Positions 25,172 to 34,967 of a stretch of DNA of 64,000 nucleotides are shown here, in pieces. Position 1 is the stretch's first letter, and every line of letters starts with the position of its first letter. The notes beneath the pieces are model-generated. The model worked only from the letters and a program-made list of their open reading frames with translations, searched no databases and was not told where the DNA came from. The stretch is from Candidatus Obscuribacter phosphatis (lineage in GTDB: Bacteria; Cyanobacteriota; Vampirovibrionia; Obscuribacterales; Obscuribacteraceae). The stretch lies in NCBI GenBank assembly GCA_001899315.1, contig MOYA01000004.1:167592-231591 (forward strand). Direction: 5' to 3'. Made by a program: the position numbers and the translations under genes.

Positions 25172-25369
25172 AGTCTCGGTCTTGGACAGAGCTATAAAGT
25201 TTTGTCCTACAATCTCGAGTCAACGGGGTTCCCACTCGAGCTTCCGACGTATACCTAAGAACCGTTCTGATCAAATGCTTCAGGCGGAGTAGGAAACGGC
25301 AAGGTGGCAAGGAGGTTCCCCACCTGGTTTAAATCCGGGTCAAAACTCGCGCGGTCCTTGGCTGAGACC
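25172..25369 (+). ncRNA. Candidate structured RNA or leader upstream of tsaE
   Basis: The predicted transcript start and the bases before tsaE can close on each other. GTCTCGGTC-TT-GGAC (25173-25187) pairs with GTCC-TT-GGCTGAGAC (25354-25368), giving 13 pairs around a symmetrical UU/UU loop. A second stem GTTTTG (25199-25204) with CAAAAC (25341-25346) lies inside, as do two hairpins: CTCGAGT/ACTCGAG (25214-25240) and AGGTGG/CCACCT (25302-25325). The size (about 198 bases) and long closing stem recall 6S RNA or a large riboswitch, but no conserved core of a known class was recognised. TPP, cobalamin, FMN, T-box and SRP cores were looked for. Confidence 0.4.
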
Positions 25370-25383
25370 TTACTATATTAAAA

Positions 25384-26010
25384 ATGGCATTCGCGCTTGC
25401 AAACTTAGAAGAAACCCTGCAGTTCGGCCGCAGTTTGGCCGAGGTGCTCTGTCAGTGTCGCTTTAGCGAAGGTTTGATTATTGGCTTGAACGGTCCCTTG
25501 GGGGCGGGCAAGACTGCCTTAGTAAAGAGCGTCGGTGCTGCTCTTGGTGTGAAAGAGATGATTTCTTCTCCTACTTTCACCATGCTCAATGAGTATCATT
25601 CGGGGCGTCTACCTCTTTACCACCTTGATCTCTACAGAGCGCGCGAAGATGCATCGTCCAGTTTGGACTTTCTGGCGATGGAATTGGATGAGCTGCTGTC
25701 AGAAAAGAATGCCGACGGTTTTTATCCAGTCGCCTTCATAGAGTGGAGCAGTTATTTCGAGGTGAATGGCGAGCCCTATCTGGGTGGGGCGGACGGACGC
25801 GACCACCTTGCCATAGAGATCTCTTTCTCAAAAGCTTATATAAAGGAATACAGGCAGGCTGGCGAGGACCAACAAGAAGCGGTTGATGTTGCAAGTGTTG
25901 CAAGTATTGCGGAAGGTCGAATATTTGATTTGAAAAGTCACGGGGAGGATTCCCGACTGCTTCTTGGTGCACTTGAAAAAGTGGAAGCAGGCAAGCTTAT
26001 AAATTTGTAA
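25384..26010 (+). CDS. tsaE: tRNA threonylcarbamoyladenosine biosynthesis ATPase TsaE
   Basis: 208 residues. TsaE is the ATPase that recycles the TsaB-TsaD complex during t6A modification of ANN-decoding tRNAs. The Walker A motif is NGPLGAGKTALVKS (about residues 36-49), preceded by a short strand. SSPTFTMLNEYHSG is the switch-like motif, LYHLDLYR carries the family Asp, and FIEWSSYF is the Walker B-like segment. The C-terminal 50 residues go beyond the usual length of about 150 and include a low-complexity stretch (AVDVASVASIAEG). TsaB, TsaC and TsaD are not in the window. It lies downstream of a long structured leader. Confidence 0.92.
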   Translation: MAFALANLEETLQFGRSLAEVLCQCRFSEGLIIGLNGPLGAGKTALVKSVGAALGVKEMISSPTFTMLNEYHSGRLPLYHLDLYRAREDASSSLDFLAMELDELLSEKNADGFYPVAFIEWSSYFEVNGEPYLGGADGRDHLAIEISFSKAYIKEYRQAGEDQQEAVDVASVASIAEGRIFDLKSHGEDSRLLLGALEKVEAGKLINL

Positions 26011-26127
26011 TCTTGGGGCGATATTTGCTACCGTGATATACTCGACCTCCAGCAGTGTATCTTGACAGGCTCGCCGGTCAAGGTATTCAAGACTCCGTTC
26101 AGAAAAACAAAGAACTAGATAAAAGAA

Positions 26128-28473
26128 ATGGCCAAATCCCTCGTAATCGTTGAATCTCCGGCAAAAGCAAACACCATAAGCAAGATACTTGGCAAAGACT
26201 TCCAAGTAAAAGCTTCGGCAGGTCATGTGCGCGACCTACCAAAGAACAAACTCGGTGTGAATGTGCGCAAAAACTTCGAGCCTCAGTACGAGATACTCAA
26301 AGACAAAGAAAAGACAGTCAAAGAGCTGAAAGAAGCAGCTTCGGTGGCAGACAAAGTCTATCTGGCGCCCGACCCTGACCGTGAGGGTGAGGCAATTGCC
26401 TGGCATTTGTCTGAGATTTTGGAATTGCCGGACAAGAAGCTTCTGCGCATAGAGTTCAACGAAATCACCAAAGATGCAGTCTTGGCTGCCATTAAGGCAC
26501 CGCGCCGCATAGACAAGAAATTAGTCGATGCCCAGCAGGCCAGGCGCCTTTTGGATAGATTGGTTGGCTATAAAATCAGTCCCTTGCTCTGGCGCAAAGT
26601 CAATGGACGTTCAGCCGGTCGCGTACAGTCTGTAGCCGTAAGGCTCATTTGTGAACGCGAAGCTGAAATAGAAAGCTTTGAGCCGCAAGAATATTGGCAG
26701 ATCAAAGCTGAGCTTTCACGTTCGCGCTCCAAAACTTTTTTCACCGCCCCGCTCTCTAAATGGCAGGGCAAGCGAGTTATCGCCGCCTCTGAAAAATCCA
26801 CAGCCCAGAGCATGATCATCGACAGCAAAAAGCTTGCCGATGAGATAGTCAAGAAGACCGAAAAGCAAGATTTCAAAGTCAGTGCAGTGAACGAGAAAAG
26901 CAGCCAGAGACAGCCTCAGGCTCCTTTCATCACCTCCACACTGCAGAGGGAAGCTTCTACTTTCTTGGGTTATCCGGTCAAAAAGACCATGCAAATAGCC
27001 CAGAAGCTCTATGAAGGTATCGAACTAGGCGCCGAAGGACCGACTGGTCTCATCACCTATATGAGAACAGACAGTACCCGCGTGGCCCAGCAGGCTCAAG
27101 ATGAAGCCAAGAAATTCATCATTTCGCGCTATGGCAAAGAGTACTATCCCGATAAACCGCGCATTTACACCCGCAAAGGCAAGTCGGTACAAGACGCTCA
27201 CGAAGCCATTCGTCCTACTTATCCCGACCGCACTCCCGAATCGCTCAGACATGAGCTCAAACCCGATGAATACAAGCTCTATAAGCTAATCTGGGAACGC
27301 TTCATGGCTAGCCAAATGGCATCAGCTGAGATTCTCACCCGCACCGTGGAAATCGGCGCCGGCGAGGCTCTTTTCAGAGCATCCGCCTCAGAGAAGAAAT
27401 TCCCTGGTTTCACTATTGTTTATGACCGCAGTGCCAAGGAAGTAATTACTGATTCGGCCAGCGAAAAGTTGGCTGAAGAAGGTGAAGAAGATGATGAAGC
27501 CGGTAATTTGCCCGATCTGAAAAAAGGCGAAGAGCTGAAGCTGAAAGATATTCTGCCCAGTCAGCATTTCACCCAGCCGCCGCCGCGCTATACAGAAGCG
27601 AGCATGATCAAGACTCTGGAAGAGTTGAATATCGGCAGACCGTCGACTTATACCGCCACTATATCGACAATCATCGATCGTAAATATGTGGAGCGCTTGC
27701 AGAAAGCCTTGATGCCGACCAAGCTTGGTCAGGCAGTCAATGCCCTTTTGGTTGAACACTTCGGCAATATTGTCGATGTGGGCTTTACAGCAGAAATGGA
27801 AGCCAAGCTTGACCAGGTGGAAGAAGACAAGGTGGATTGGCGCGGCATGCTCAAGGCTTTCCATCAGCCTTTTGCCGAAACTCTGAAAAAAGCGGAAGAG
27901 AACATGAACAAAGTTCTCATTCTCTCTGATCAGCTTTGCCCGGCTTGTGGTCAAGCCATGGCTATTCGATCCTCTCGCTATGGTCAGTTCTTGGGTTGTG
28001 TCGGATATCCCGAATGCACCACCAAGATAGCTCTAACCAAAGACGGCAAGCCTGTTCCAGAAGATAGACCATCCGATGAGCTTTGCACCACCTGCGGATC
28101 TTCCATGGTGATTCACTATGGTCGCTATGGTGATTATCTGCTTTGTACAGCCGAGTCTTGTCAGGAGAAGCGTCCCATACTGAAGAAAACCGGTGTGGAA
28201 TGCCCTCGCAAAGGCTGTGGTGGTCATATAGTCGAGAAGAAATCACGTCACGGCAAAGTCTTTTGGGGTTGCAGTAATTACGGCGCCAATGAATGCACCA
28301 GCGCTTATTGGTATCCGCCCCTGACCGGCGGTGGACCGAAAGGCTCTAATTTCTGCCCGAAATGCAATAGCCTCTTGGTCTACAAGACCCTGAAGAGAGG
28401 CGACCAAATCGCCTGCTCGGCTAAGGAGTGCGACTTTGCCCAGCTGACGGTTGGTCAAGAGACCCACGCCTGA
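26128..28473 (+). CDS. topA: DNA topoisomerase I
   Basis: 781 residues. This type IA topoisomerase relaxes negative supercoils through a transient 5'-phosphotyrosine. The N-terminal TOPRIM domain contains IVESPAKANTISK and the acidic DPDREGEA. The catalytic Tyr is Y311 in GLITYMRTDSTR. Four C-terminal zinc-ribbon-like modules follow from about residue 590: CPACGQ with CVGYPEC, CTTCGS with CTAESC, CPRKGCGG with CSNYGANEC, and CPKCNS with CSAKEC. The order and length are standard. A TATACT at 26037-26042 with TTGGGG 18 bases upstream may be its promoter. A GC-rich hairpin follows the stop. Confidence 0.97.
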   Translation: MAKSLVIVESPAKANTISKILGKDFQVKASAGHVRDLPKNKLGVNVRKNFEPQYEILKDKEKTVKELKEAASVADKVYLAPDPDREGEAIAWHLSEILELPDKKLLRIEFNEITKDAVLAAIKAPRRIDKKLVDAQQARRLLDRLVGYKISPLLWRKVNGRSAGRVQSVAVRLICEREAEIESFEPQEYWQIKAELSRSRSKTFFTAPLSKWQGKRVIAASEKSTAQSMIIDSKKLADEIVKKTEKQDFKVSAVNEKSSQRQPQAPFITSTLQREASTFLGYPVKKTMQIAQKLYEGIELGAEGPTGLITYMRTDSTRVAQQAQDEAKKFIISRYGKEYYPDKPRIYTRKGKSVQDAHEAIRPTYPDRTPESLRHELKPDEYKLYKLIWERFMASQMASAEILTRTVEIGAGEALFRASASEKKFPGFTIVYDRSAKEVITDSASEKLAEEGEEDDEAGNLPDLKKGEELKLKDILPSQHFTQPPPRYTEASMIKTLEELNIGRPSTYTATISTIIDRKYVERLQKALMPTKLGQAVNALLVEHFGNIVDVGFTAEMEAKLDQVEEDKVDWRGMLKAFHQPFAETLKKAEENMNKVLILSDQLCPACGQAMAIRSSRYGQFLGCVGYPECTTKIALTKDGKPVPEDRPSDELCTTCGSSMVIHYGRYGDYLLCTAESCQEKRPILKKTGVECPRKGCGGHIVEKKSRHGKVFWGCSNYGANECTSAYWYPPLTGGGPKGSNFCPKCNSLLVYKTLKRGDQIACSAKECDFAQLTVGQETHA

Positions 28474-28526
28474 TTTAAGGCCGATCTGATTTTAGGTTTC
28501 TACTTAGTTTCCTGACTGCAAGAGCC

Positions 28527-28546
28527 GGGGCGCCTTTTGGCGCCTC
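28527..28546 (+). terminator. Candidate terminator after topA
   Basis: GGGGCGCC-TTTT-GGCGCCTC forms an 8-bp stem with a 4-base loop. The following sequence (TTCAACTTTT) is only moderately T-rich, so termination may be partial. Confidence 0.45.
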
Positions 28547-28653
28547 TTCAACTTTTCATAAGCTGTCAATTGCTGAAATTGGCTCTACAGCCGAATAATG
28601 TGTGATTGCATGGTGTTAGAATGTAATCGTTATATCCCAGGGGGCTTAGACCA

Positions 28654-31260
28654 ATGTTTGAAAGGTTCACGGAGAAGGCGATCAAGGTCATTATGCTCGC
28701 GCAAGAAGAAGCGCGCAGGCTTGGTCACAATTTTGTGGGCACGGAGCAGATTCTTCTTGGGCTCATCGGTGAAGGCACCGGCATAGCTGCCAAGACCCTG
28801 AAATCTATGGGAGTCAATCTGAAAGACGCCCGGGTGGAAGTGGAAAAGATAATCGGCAGAGGTTCCGGCTTTGTCGCTGTTGAGATTCCATTTACTCCGC
28901 GTGCTAAAAGAGTTTTGGAGCTGTCCTGGGATGAAGCCAGACAACTCGGTCATAACTACATTGGTACCGAGCATCTTTTGCTTGGTCTGATTAGAGAAGG
29001 CGAAGGCGTTGCCGCCCGCGTTCTGGAAAATCTCGGCGTCGACCTGACCAAGGTGAGAAGTCATGTAATTAGACTCTTGGGTGAGTCTGGTGCTGCCACC
29101 GCCGGAGGTAGCTCATCTTCCAGTTCTACCTCTACTGGTCGCTCTAAGACCCCTACATTGGACGAGTTTGGTGTCAATATGACCCAAGCCGCGCAGGAAA
29201 ATCGTCTCGACCCTGTGGTCGGTCGCGAGAAAGAAATTGAGCGTGTAATTCAGATTCTCGGGCGTCGTACCAAGAATAACCCAGTGCTTATCGGTGAACC
29301 GGGTGTGGGTAAAACAGCCATCGCCGAAGGTCTAGCCATTCGCATTGCCAATGCCGATGTGCCAGAAATTTTGATGGACAAGAAGATTGTCATGCTCGAC
29401 ATCGGTCTTTTGGTGGCCGGTACCAAGTATCGTGGCGAATTCGAAGAGCGTCTCAAAAAGATCATGGATGAAATCAGAGGAGCCGGCAATGTCATGCTGG
29501 TTATCGATGAATTGCATACCTTGATTGGTGCCGGTGCCGCCGAAGGTGCCATCGACGCCGCCAACATTTTGAAACCAGCACTGGCTCGTGGTGAACTTCA
29601 GTGCATCGGCGCCACCACCATGGACGAGTACAGGAAGCATATCGAACGCGATGCCGCTCTAGAACGCCGCTTCCAGCCGGTTATCGTTGATCCGCCTTCG
29701 GTTGATGAAACAATCGAGATTCTGCGCGGCTTGAGACCCAAGTACGAAGAACACCATCGCTTGATCATCTCTGATGAAGCGATTGAGCAAGCCAGCAAAC
29801 TTTCAGATCGTTATATTTCTGACCGCTTCTTGCCTGATAAAGCTATCGACATAGTCGACGAAGCTTCATCAAGAGTAAGGCTGCGCGCCAGCTCTCTGCC
29901 GCCGGAAGGCAAAGAAGTGGAAAAAGAGCTGCGCCAAGTACGTCGCGATAAAGAAATGGCCATTCGCAACCAAGAGTTCGAAAAGGCTGCCAATCTGCGT
30001 GAAGCCGAGACCAAGCTCTCTGAAAAAATCCGCGAGATTCAGACTGCTTGGAAGGCCAAGCAAGAGAGCGAGAAACCGGTTGTTACCGCTGAAGAAGTGG
30101 CTCATGTGGTCAGCGCTTGGACCGGTATTCCCTTGCTCAAGCTCACCGAAGGTGAATCTGAGCGTCTCTTGCATATGTCTGATGTCTTGCACCAGCGCGT
30201 CATCGGTCAAAACGATGCCGTTGAAGCGGTTTGCAAAGCCATTCGCCGTGCCCGTGTCGGCTTGAAGAATCCCAACCGTCCGATCGGCTCCTTTATCTTC
30301 TCTGGTCCGACCGGGGTGGGTAAAACTGAGTTGGCTAAGGCGCTAGCCGGTTATTTCTTCGGTTCGGAAGACAACATGATCCGTATCGACATGTCCGAAT
30401 TTATGGAGCACCACACAACTTCTAAGTTGATTGGTTCTCCTCCCGGTTATGTCGGCTATCAGGAAGGTGGTCAGCTTACCGAGCAAGTACGTCGCAAGCC
30501 TTATTCGGTTGTGCTCTTCGATGAAATCGAGAAAGCTCATCCTGATGTCTTCAACGTGCTTCTGCAAATTCTCGATGATGGTAGATTGTCCGACAGTAAA
30601 GGTCGCACCGTTGACTTCAAAAATACGATCATCATTATGACTTCCAACGTCGGTGCTCAATTCATCGACAAGACGGCTCTCACACTTGGTTTCCAGGTGC
30701 AGACCGCCGAAGCCGAACATGCCGATCGCTACAAGAAGATTCGCGACTTGGTCATGGATTCGATGAAGAAGACATTCAGACCCGAGTTCCTCAACCGTAT
30801 CGACGAGATTATTGTCTTCCAGCAGCTCACCAAAGAAGAGATTCGCCACATCGTCGACATCATGTCGGCCGACCTACAGAGCCGCATCAAGGCTCAAGGT
30901 ATGGAGCTGAATATCACCAACGACTGCAAAGATCTGATCGCCAAAGAGGGTTACAACCCCACCTATGGTGCAAGACCATTGCGTCGTGCTATTCAGCGCA
31001 TGCTTGAAGACAATATGGCCGAGCAAGTACTGCAAGGCAACTTCAAAGAAGGCGACATAATCGAGACCGTCTTGGACGGCGAGAATGTCAAATTCCAAAA
31101 GTTGGCTAAGAAAGTCGAAAAAGCCAAGCCTGAGAAAGAAGAAAAGGAAAAAGGCGAGAAACAGGAAAAAGCCGAGAAAGCTGAAAAAGCTGGAAAAGGC
31201 GATAAATCCGACAAATCGCACGAAAAAGAATCGGGCGAAGAAACAACCACTTCGCGTTAG
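28654..31260 (+). CDS. clpC: ATP-dependent Clp protease ATP-binding subunit ClpC
   Basis: 868 residues. This AAA+ unfoldase feeds proteins to ClpP. The N-domain has two repeats ([39 protein letters not shown]). D1 has Walker A GEPGVGKT and the pore loop [14 protein letters not shown]-type middle domain (about 415-450) distinguishes ClpC from ClpA and ClpB. D2 has [14 protein letters not shown] and [10 protein letters not shown]. The last 50 or so residues are an unusual Lys/Glu-rich low-complexity tail ([20 protein letters not shown]). An AGGGGG stretch lies 9 bases before the ATG. ClpP is not in the window. Confidence 0.97.
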   Translation: MFERFTEKAIKVIMLAQEEARRLGHNFVGTEQILLGLIGEGTGIAAKTLKSMGVNLKDARVEVEKIIGRGSGFVAVEIPFTPRAKRVLELSWDEARQLGHNYIGTEHLLLGLIREGEGVAARVLENLGVDLTKVRSHVIRLLGESGAATAGGSSSSSSTSTGRSKTPTLDEFGVNMTQAAQENRLDPVVGREKEIERVIQILGRRTKNNPVLIGEPGVGKTAIAEGLAIRIANADVPEILMDKKIVMLDIGLLVAGTKYRGEFEERLKKIMDEIRGAGNVMLVIDELHTLIGAGAAEGAIDAANILKPALARGELQCIGATTMDEYRKHIERDAALERRFQPVIVDPPSVDETIEILRGLRPKYEEHHRLIISDEAIEQASKLSDRYISDRFLPDKAIDIVDEASSRVRLRASSLPPEGKEVEKELRQVRRDKEMAIRNQEFEKAANLREAETKLSEKIREIQTAWKAKQESEKPVVTAEEVAHVVSAWTGIPLLKLTEGESERLLHMSDVLHQRVIGQNDAVEAVCKAIRRARVGLKNPNRPIGSFIFSGPTGVGKTELAKALAGYFFGSEDNMIRIDMSEFMEHHTTSKLIGSPPGYVGYQEGGQLTEQVRRKPYSVVLFDEIEKAHPDVFNVLLQILDDGRLSDSKGRTVDFKNTIIIMTSNVGAQFIDKTALTLGFQVQTAEAEHADRYKKIRDLVMDSMKKTFRPEFLNRIDEIIVFQQLTKEEIRHIVDIMSADLQSRIKAQGMELNITNDCKDLIAKEGYNPTYGARPLRRAIQRMLEDNMAEQVLQGNFKEGDIIETVLDGENVKFQKLAKKVEKAKPEKEEKEKGEKQEKAEKAEKAGKGDKSDKSHEKESGEETTTSR

Positions 31261-31302
31261 TGCTTAAGCTGAACAAGCAAGCCACTATACCGATGCAATA
31301 AG

Positions 31303-31340
31303 AGAAAGGTCGCCGCAATCTGAAGCAGTGGCGACCTTTC
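31303..31340 (+). terminator. Intrinsic terminator after clpC
   Basis: GAAAGGTCGCC and GGCGACCTTTC form a perfect 11-bp stem around a 16-base loop. The T residues are partly inside the stem, so strength is uncertain. The complementary strand has an equivalent structure. Confidence 0.6.
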
Positions 31341-31354
31341 AATAAGGAGAGTAG

Positions 31355-32461
31355 ATGAGTTCAGTCAATGCCGGAGCTGGTTTGGGGATAAGTCGTTTAG
31401 ACAGGCATGTTCGTTTGGCGCTCACTGCCGTCACTGCTCTCACTAGTATTGCTTTGGCAGGCACTCTTAGTGGTTGTACATATTTGGGCAATGGCAAAGA
31501 TGGGCAGAAAGAACCTGAGAAACTGGAGTTTGATCTCTCCAGTTTAGGTATCAAAAAAGGCTCCACCGGTCCGCTCGAAACTCCCCCTCCTGGGCTTGAG
31601 AAGAAAGCTACCGCCTGGTCTGAAATCGGTAGTAAGTATGAAAAACTAGGCATGTTCGACTATGCCGAGAAATGTTATTTGAAATGTACCGAATTATCAC
31701 CCAGCGATAAGTTCTATTGGCATTCACTGGCCAATGCCAGAAAGAATCAGAACAAGTTTGAAGGGAGCCGGCAGGCTTTCATAAAGTCGCTCGATTATGA
31801 TGTGAACGACATCTATACAATGGCGGCCATTGCTTTTGCCGATGCGCAGTTGGTCAAAGATGTTGAAGCTCGCTATTATCTGCTCACCGCTCTATCGGTT
31901 CGTCCTGATTTTCAGGAGGCCTGGCGCGGGCTTTATGCCTTGGCTCATCGCATTGCCGAAGATAAATATATGCCGCAGTTGGGGCGCTTGCGCAATTCTC
32001 CCGGGGAAGGTTTCAACCGTTGCTTTGCCCAGTCTATGATTGCCGCCTATCTCAATGATCATAGGCCTGAAGATGAGTTCTACTGGGGCTATCAGGTGAG
32101 CAGTGGCTATTTCTTGATGAATGATCGCAAGTATGCCGAAGCCGAGTCGACCTTGAAGAAGGTGATAGCGGCAAAGCCCGGTAGTTGGGAAGCGCTGCGG
32201 GCGAAAGTGGGTTTGACCACACTTTACACCAGGATAGGAAGAGACGATGAAGCGCTGTCTTTAATTGCCGAACTGGAGAAAGAGAGTCCCAAGCAGCCCT
32301 TTATCTGGTTTAACAAAGCCCTGGTAACAAGACGCAAGGGTGATCTGAACACGGCCATAGAGTACCTAGGTAAAGCCACCAGCTTGGCGCCAGACCATGG
32401 CAGTTGGGGTAAGCTCTTTGGTGAGTGGATGGAAGAGGAGAGAAAGGCAGCCAAAAGCTAG
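31355..32461 (+). CDS. TPR-repeat lipoprotein
   Basis: 368 residues. The signal sequence ends in a lipobox (LAGTLSGC, Cys about residue 41), so the protein is lipid-anchored outside the cytoplasmic membrane. A Pro-rich linker is followed by TPR-like helical repeats over about 85-365 (GSKYEKLGMFDYAEKCYLKC; KYAEAESTLKKVIAAKPGSW; GDLNTAIEYLGKATSLAPDH). TPR arrays bind proteins or peptides; the partner is unknown. GGAGAG lies seven bases before the ATG. The Ser/Thr kinase gene starts 18 bp downstream, so the two are probably co-transcribed and may act in one signalling unit. Confidence 0.88.
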   Translation: MSSVNAGAGLGISRLDRHVRLALTAVTALTSIALAGTLSGCTYLGNGKDGQKEPEKLEFDLSSLGIKKGSTGPLETPPPGLEKKATAWSEIGSKYEKLGMFDYAEKCYLKCTELSPSDKFYWHSLANARKNQNKFEGSRQAFIKSLDYDVNDIYTMAAIAFADAQLVKDVEARYYLLTALSVRPDFQEAWRGLYALAHRIAEDKYMPQLGRLRNSPGEGFNRCFAQSMIAAYLNDHRPEDEFYWGYQVSSGYFLMNDRKYAEAESTLKKVIAAKPGSWEALRAKVGLTTLYTRIGRDDEALSLIAELEKESPKQPFIWFNKALVTRRKGDLNTAIEYLGKATSLAPDHGSWGKLFGEWMEEERKAAKS

Positions 32462-32479
32462 AAGCTTAAGGTTGCGGCC

Positions 32480-33538
32480 ATGACTGAAGGCAATTCTATC
32501 TGCCGTGTATGCCAGAAGGAACGAGACTTATGTGCTTGTTCTTTTGATATGCGCAATACTGTTGATATGCGCAATGCTGAGTCGGTGGATGAGTCGACGA
32601 CAGCGAAGGCTGCAGCCAGCTCTGCACCAATTTCTACACCAAGTGCTTCTTCAATTGCCAAGCTTATGGGCGTGTGGAGTGATCCAGGCTCTGATGAAGG
32701 TTTCAGCCCTGGCGATATACTCTCTCATCGCTATCAGATTATCAGGTCGCTCGGCGGCGGCGGTATGTCGTCTGTTTATCAGGCTAGAGATTTGAAGAGC
32801 GAAGAGTTGCTTGCCATCAAAGTTCTCAATCAAGATGTAGCTTTAGACGATGAATGTCGATTGCGCTTTGAGAGAGAAGCTTTGACAATGAGTAAGCTAA
32901 AACACCCTAATTTGCTCGCCCTAAAGGCTTATGGTCGTACAGATCAGGGACGGGCTTTCTTTGTTATGGAGTTTCTGGAAGGGCGCAGTCTTTCGACAGA
33001 AATAACCAGATATGGTGTCATAGACGCCGCTCGTGCTTGTCGTATTTTTATGCAGGTATGTGACGGTATGGCGCATGTGCACCAGAACGGCGTCATACAC
33101 CGAGATCTCAAGTCGGGCAATATCTATTTATTGGGTCGCCAGGCTGAAACTGTAAAGGTGCTCGATTTCGGCATCGCCAAAATGCAGACAAGTGAAGTTC
33201 TCTCAAATAATAGTCTCACTCAAATTGGTCAGGTCATGGGCAGCCCGCGCTTTATGAGCCCGGAACAGTGTTTGGGACAGAAGCTTGATCACAGAAGCGA
33301 CATCTATAGTTTGGGCTGTGTAATGTATCAGGCTCTGACTGGGGTTACGCCTTTTTCTGGAGACCATGCCCTCAATATTCTCTACAAGCATGTCAATGAA
33401 ACCCCGCCTGCAATCAATCTGACAGGGGGGACTGCCGGGCTTGAGGCGATAATTATGCGCTGTTTGGCAAAGTCGCCCCAAGAGCGCTATGAAAGTATGA
33501 ACGCCGTACGCCAAGAGCTTGCGCAGTTTGTAAACTGA
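32480..33538 (+). CDS. Cytoplasmic Hanks-type Ser/Thr protein kinase with Cys-rich N-terminus
   Basis: 352 residues. The kinase domain covers about residues 85-350: glycine loop LGGGGMSSVYQA, catalytic Lys in LAIKVL, HRDLKSGN catalytic loop, DFG in VLDFGIAK and the APE-like SPEQ. All key residues are present, so it should be active. The first 20 residues carry CRVCQKERDLCAC, a possible metal-binding knuckle or redox switch, followed by a Ser/Ala/Thr-rich linker. There is no membrane segment, unlike most bacterial PknB-type kinases. The gene is 18 bp behind a TPR lipoprotein gene, and their stop and start order suggests coordinated expression. Confidence 0.92.
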   Translation: MTEGNSICRVCQKERDLCACSFDMRNTVDMRNAESVDESTTAKAAASSAPISTPSASSIAKLMGVWSDPGSDEGFSPGDILSHRYQIIRSLGGGGMSSVYQARDLKSEELLAIKVLNQDVALDDECRLRFEREALTMSKLKHPNLLALKAYGRTDQGRAFFVMEFLEGRSLSTEITRYGVIDAARACRIFMQVCDGMAHVHQNGVIHRDLKSGNIYLLGRQAETVKVLDFGIAKMQTSEVLSNNSLTQIGQVMGSPRFMSPEQCLGQKLDHRSDIYSLGCVMYQALTGVTPFSGDHALNILYKHVNETPPAINLTGGTAGLEAIIMRCLAKSPQERYESMNAVRQELAQFVN

Positions 33539-33553
33539 GATCTGGCAAAGCCT

Positions 33554-34132
33554 TTAGGTGCGAGCCGTACTTTCGTCGGGCTGAACGGCTGTATAGTGTG
33601 CTTCCAGAAGGGACAATAACTTGTCTGGACTGGCTGCTTCCAGCAATATGGCTCGCAGAGAGGCAGGAATAAAGCCGCTTTCTACCGCATCATCAAAGAA
33701 TGTGAGCAGAGAATCGAAATAGCCCATTGTATTGAGAATGCCGATGGGGCGACGGTGCAGCCCAATTTGATGCCAGGTGAGAATTTCGCAAAGCTCGTCA
33801 AGGGTGCCGTAACCACCCGGCATGGCTAAAAAGGCGTCGGCTTTGTCGGCCATAATCGCTTTTCTTTCATGCATCGTATCGACCAAGATTAGTTCACTTA
33901 GTCCTTCGTGGGCTACTTCTCTCTTTTGCATAAAGCGCGGTATGACACCAATTACGGTGCCCTTTTCGGACAGGGCGGCATCGGCAATTACGCCCATCAG
34001 CCCTACTTTGCCTCCGCCATAGACCAAGGTGCGCCCGCTTTTGGCGATCAGGCGGCCCATTTCGGCTGCAGCGGCTTTAATTTCGTCGCTGTGTCCCATA
34101 CTGGCGCCGCAAAAGACTGTAATCGATTTCAC
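33554..34132 (-). CDS. LOG family nucleotide 5'-monophosphate phosphoribohydrolase
   Basis: 192 residues, the usual size. The LOG signature PGGYGTLDE is at about residues 107-115, preceded by MHERKAIM. The N-terminal Rossmann part starts with ITVFCGASMG and YGGGKVGLMG. These enzymes cleave ribose phosphate from N6-substituted AMP (cytokinin activation in plants and some microbes) or from AMP and other nucleotides in bacteria; older annotations call them lysine decarboxylases. The physiological substrate here is unknown. It is cytoplasmic and convergent with the kinase gene. Confidence 0.92.
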   Translation of the reverse strand: MKSITVFCGASMGHSDEIKAAAAEMGRLIAKSGRTLVYGGGKVGLMGVIADAALSEKGTVIGVIPRFMQKREVAHEGLSELILVDTMHERKAIMADKADAFLAMPGGYGTLDELCEILTWHQIGLHRRPIGILNTMGYFDSLLTFFDDAVESGFIPASLRAILLEAASPDKLLSLLEAHYTAVQPDESTART

Positions 34133-34228
34133 TTTAAATCACCTGGTAAAAATCAAAACCACAAACCTGAACTAAAACAGTATACGAGAGAGGTTTTAAC
34201 TTAGCTCTAGATGTCATAAAATTAGGCT

Positions 34229-34960
34229 GTGAATATGACCTCAGCAGGTGTTTCAAAGCAGCGGGAGCTTTTCGAGAAGCTTCATGATGAAGCACGTCTA
34301 GAGCTTTTGGCTGGTCGGCAAGGTGCAGTCTTAGATCTGACTAAAGACAAGGTTTATGCCCTTGTCGGGGTGCCCGCCGCTTGCGGCAGTCTTGCCGAAC
34401 TCTCGACAGAACTTGCCGCCGAGCTCAAACAAGAGTTTCCCGACCTAGCTGTCTCTGAACTTGCAGTCTATGAGCCCGAATCTTTTCATTTCACTCTTTT
34501 CGGGCTACCGGGTTATGTCAAGCACGGCGCATTGGCCCGGCATCTAGACCGAATTTTGGCTGCTTCTTGCGCGGCTGTTAGAGAACCACTTTTGTCTATA
34601 GCCGGACTTAGTATCGTGGGTGGTGCGATCGTCGCCCCTTTGCTGGACCTTGACGGTAGATTGACTTGGTTGGTCAATACTTGTCTTGATGAGCTGTTTG
34701 AAGAATTGGGAGATGAGGTCGCTGAGCTTTTGAAAGCTGCTCAATTGCATCGCCGCATTTTTTGGATTACCTTGGCTCGCCCTCCCCGACTATCGACAAG
34801 TCTGTTTGAAAGAATTGAGAAGTTGTCTAGTGGTTTTGTGGCAGAGAAGAGAGGCGATAAGATTGTCTTTGAAGCAGTCAGTATCGTGCAAACCGATAAG
34901 CATTTCAGCAAGGCGGGTACCGAGGTGATCAAGTCTCACTATTTGAGCTTTCTTACTTGA
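34229..34960 (+). CDS. Hypothetical protein with 2H-phosphoesterase-like traits
   Basis: 243 residues, cytoplasmic. FHFTLFGLPGYV (about residues 90-101) resembles the first HxT motif of 2H phosphoesterases and ligT-like proteins. The matching second position reads FWITLARPP (about 172-180), where Trp replaces the expected His. If the fold assignment is right, one catalytic His is missing and the protein may bind rather than cut RNA or cyclic nucleotides. This is inference. It lies 7 bp before trmJ, so an RNA-related role is a reasonable thought. The GTG start at 34229 is uncertain; an ATG lies two codons later. Confidence 0.6.
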   Translation: MNMTSAGVSKQRELFEKLHDEARLELLAGRQGAVLDLTKDKVYALVGVPAACGSLAELSTELAAELKQEFPDLAVSELAVYEPESFHFTLFGLPGYVKHGALARHLDRILAASCAAVREPLLSIAGLSIVGGAIVAPLLDLDGRLTWLVNTCLDELFEELGDEVAELLKAAQLHRRIFWITLARPPRLSTSLFERIEKLSSGFVAEKRGDKIVFEAVSIVQTDKHFSKAGTEVIKSHYLSFLT

Positions 34961-34967
34961 GTGGAAT

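Noticed and set aside
25290..25350. tRNA-like T-arm (CCTGG-TTTAAAT-CCGGG)
   Set aside because: No matching acceptor, anticodon or D arm can be drawn around it.
25355..25369. TPP riboswitch suggested by GGCTGAGACC before tsaE
   Set aside because: The rest of the conserved TPP core (ACCTGATCTGG and the following GGGAA-type segment) is missing, and tsaE is not a thiamine gene.
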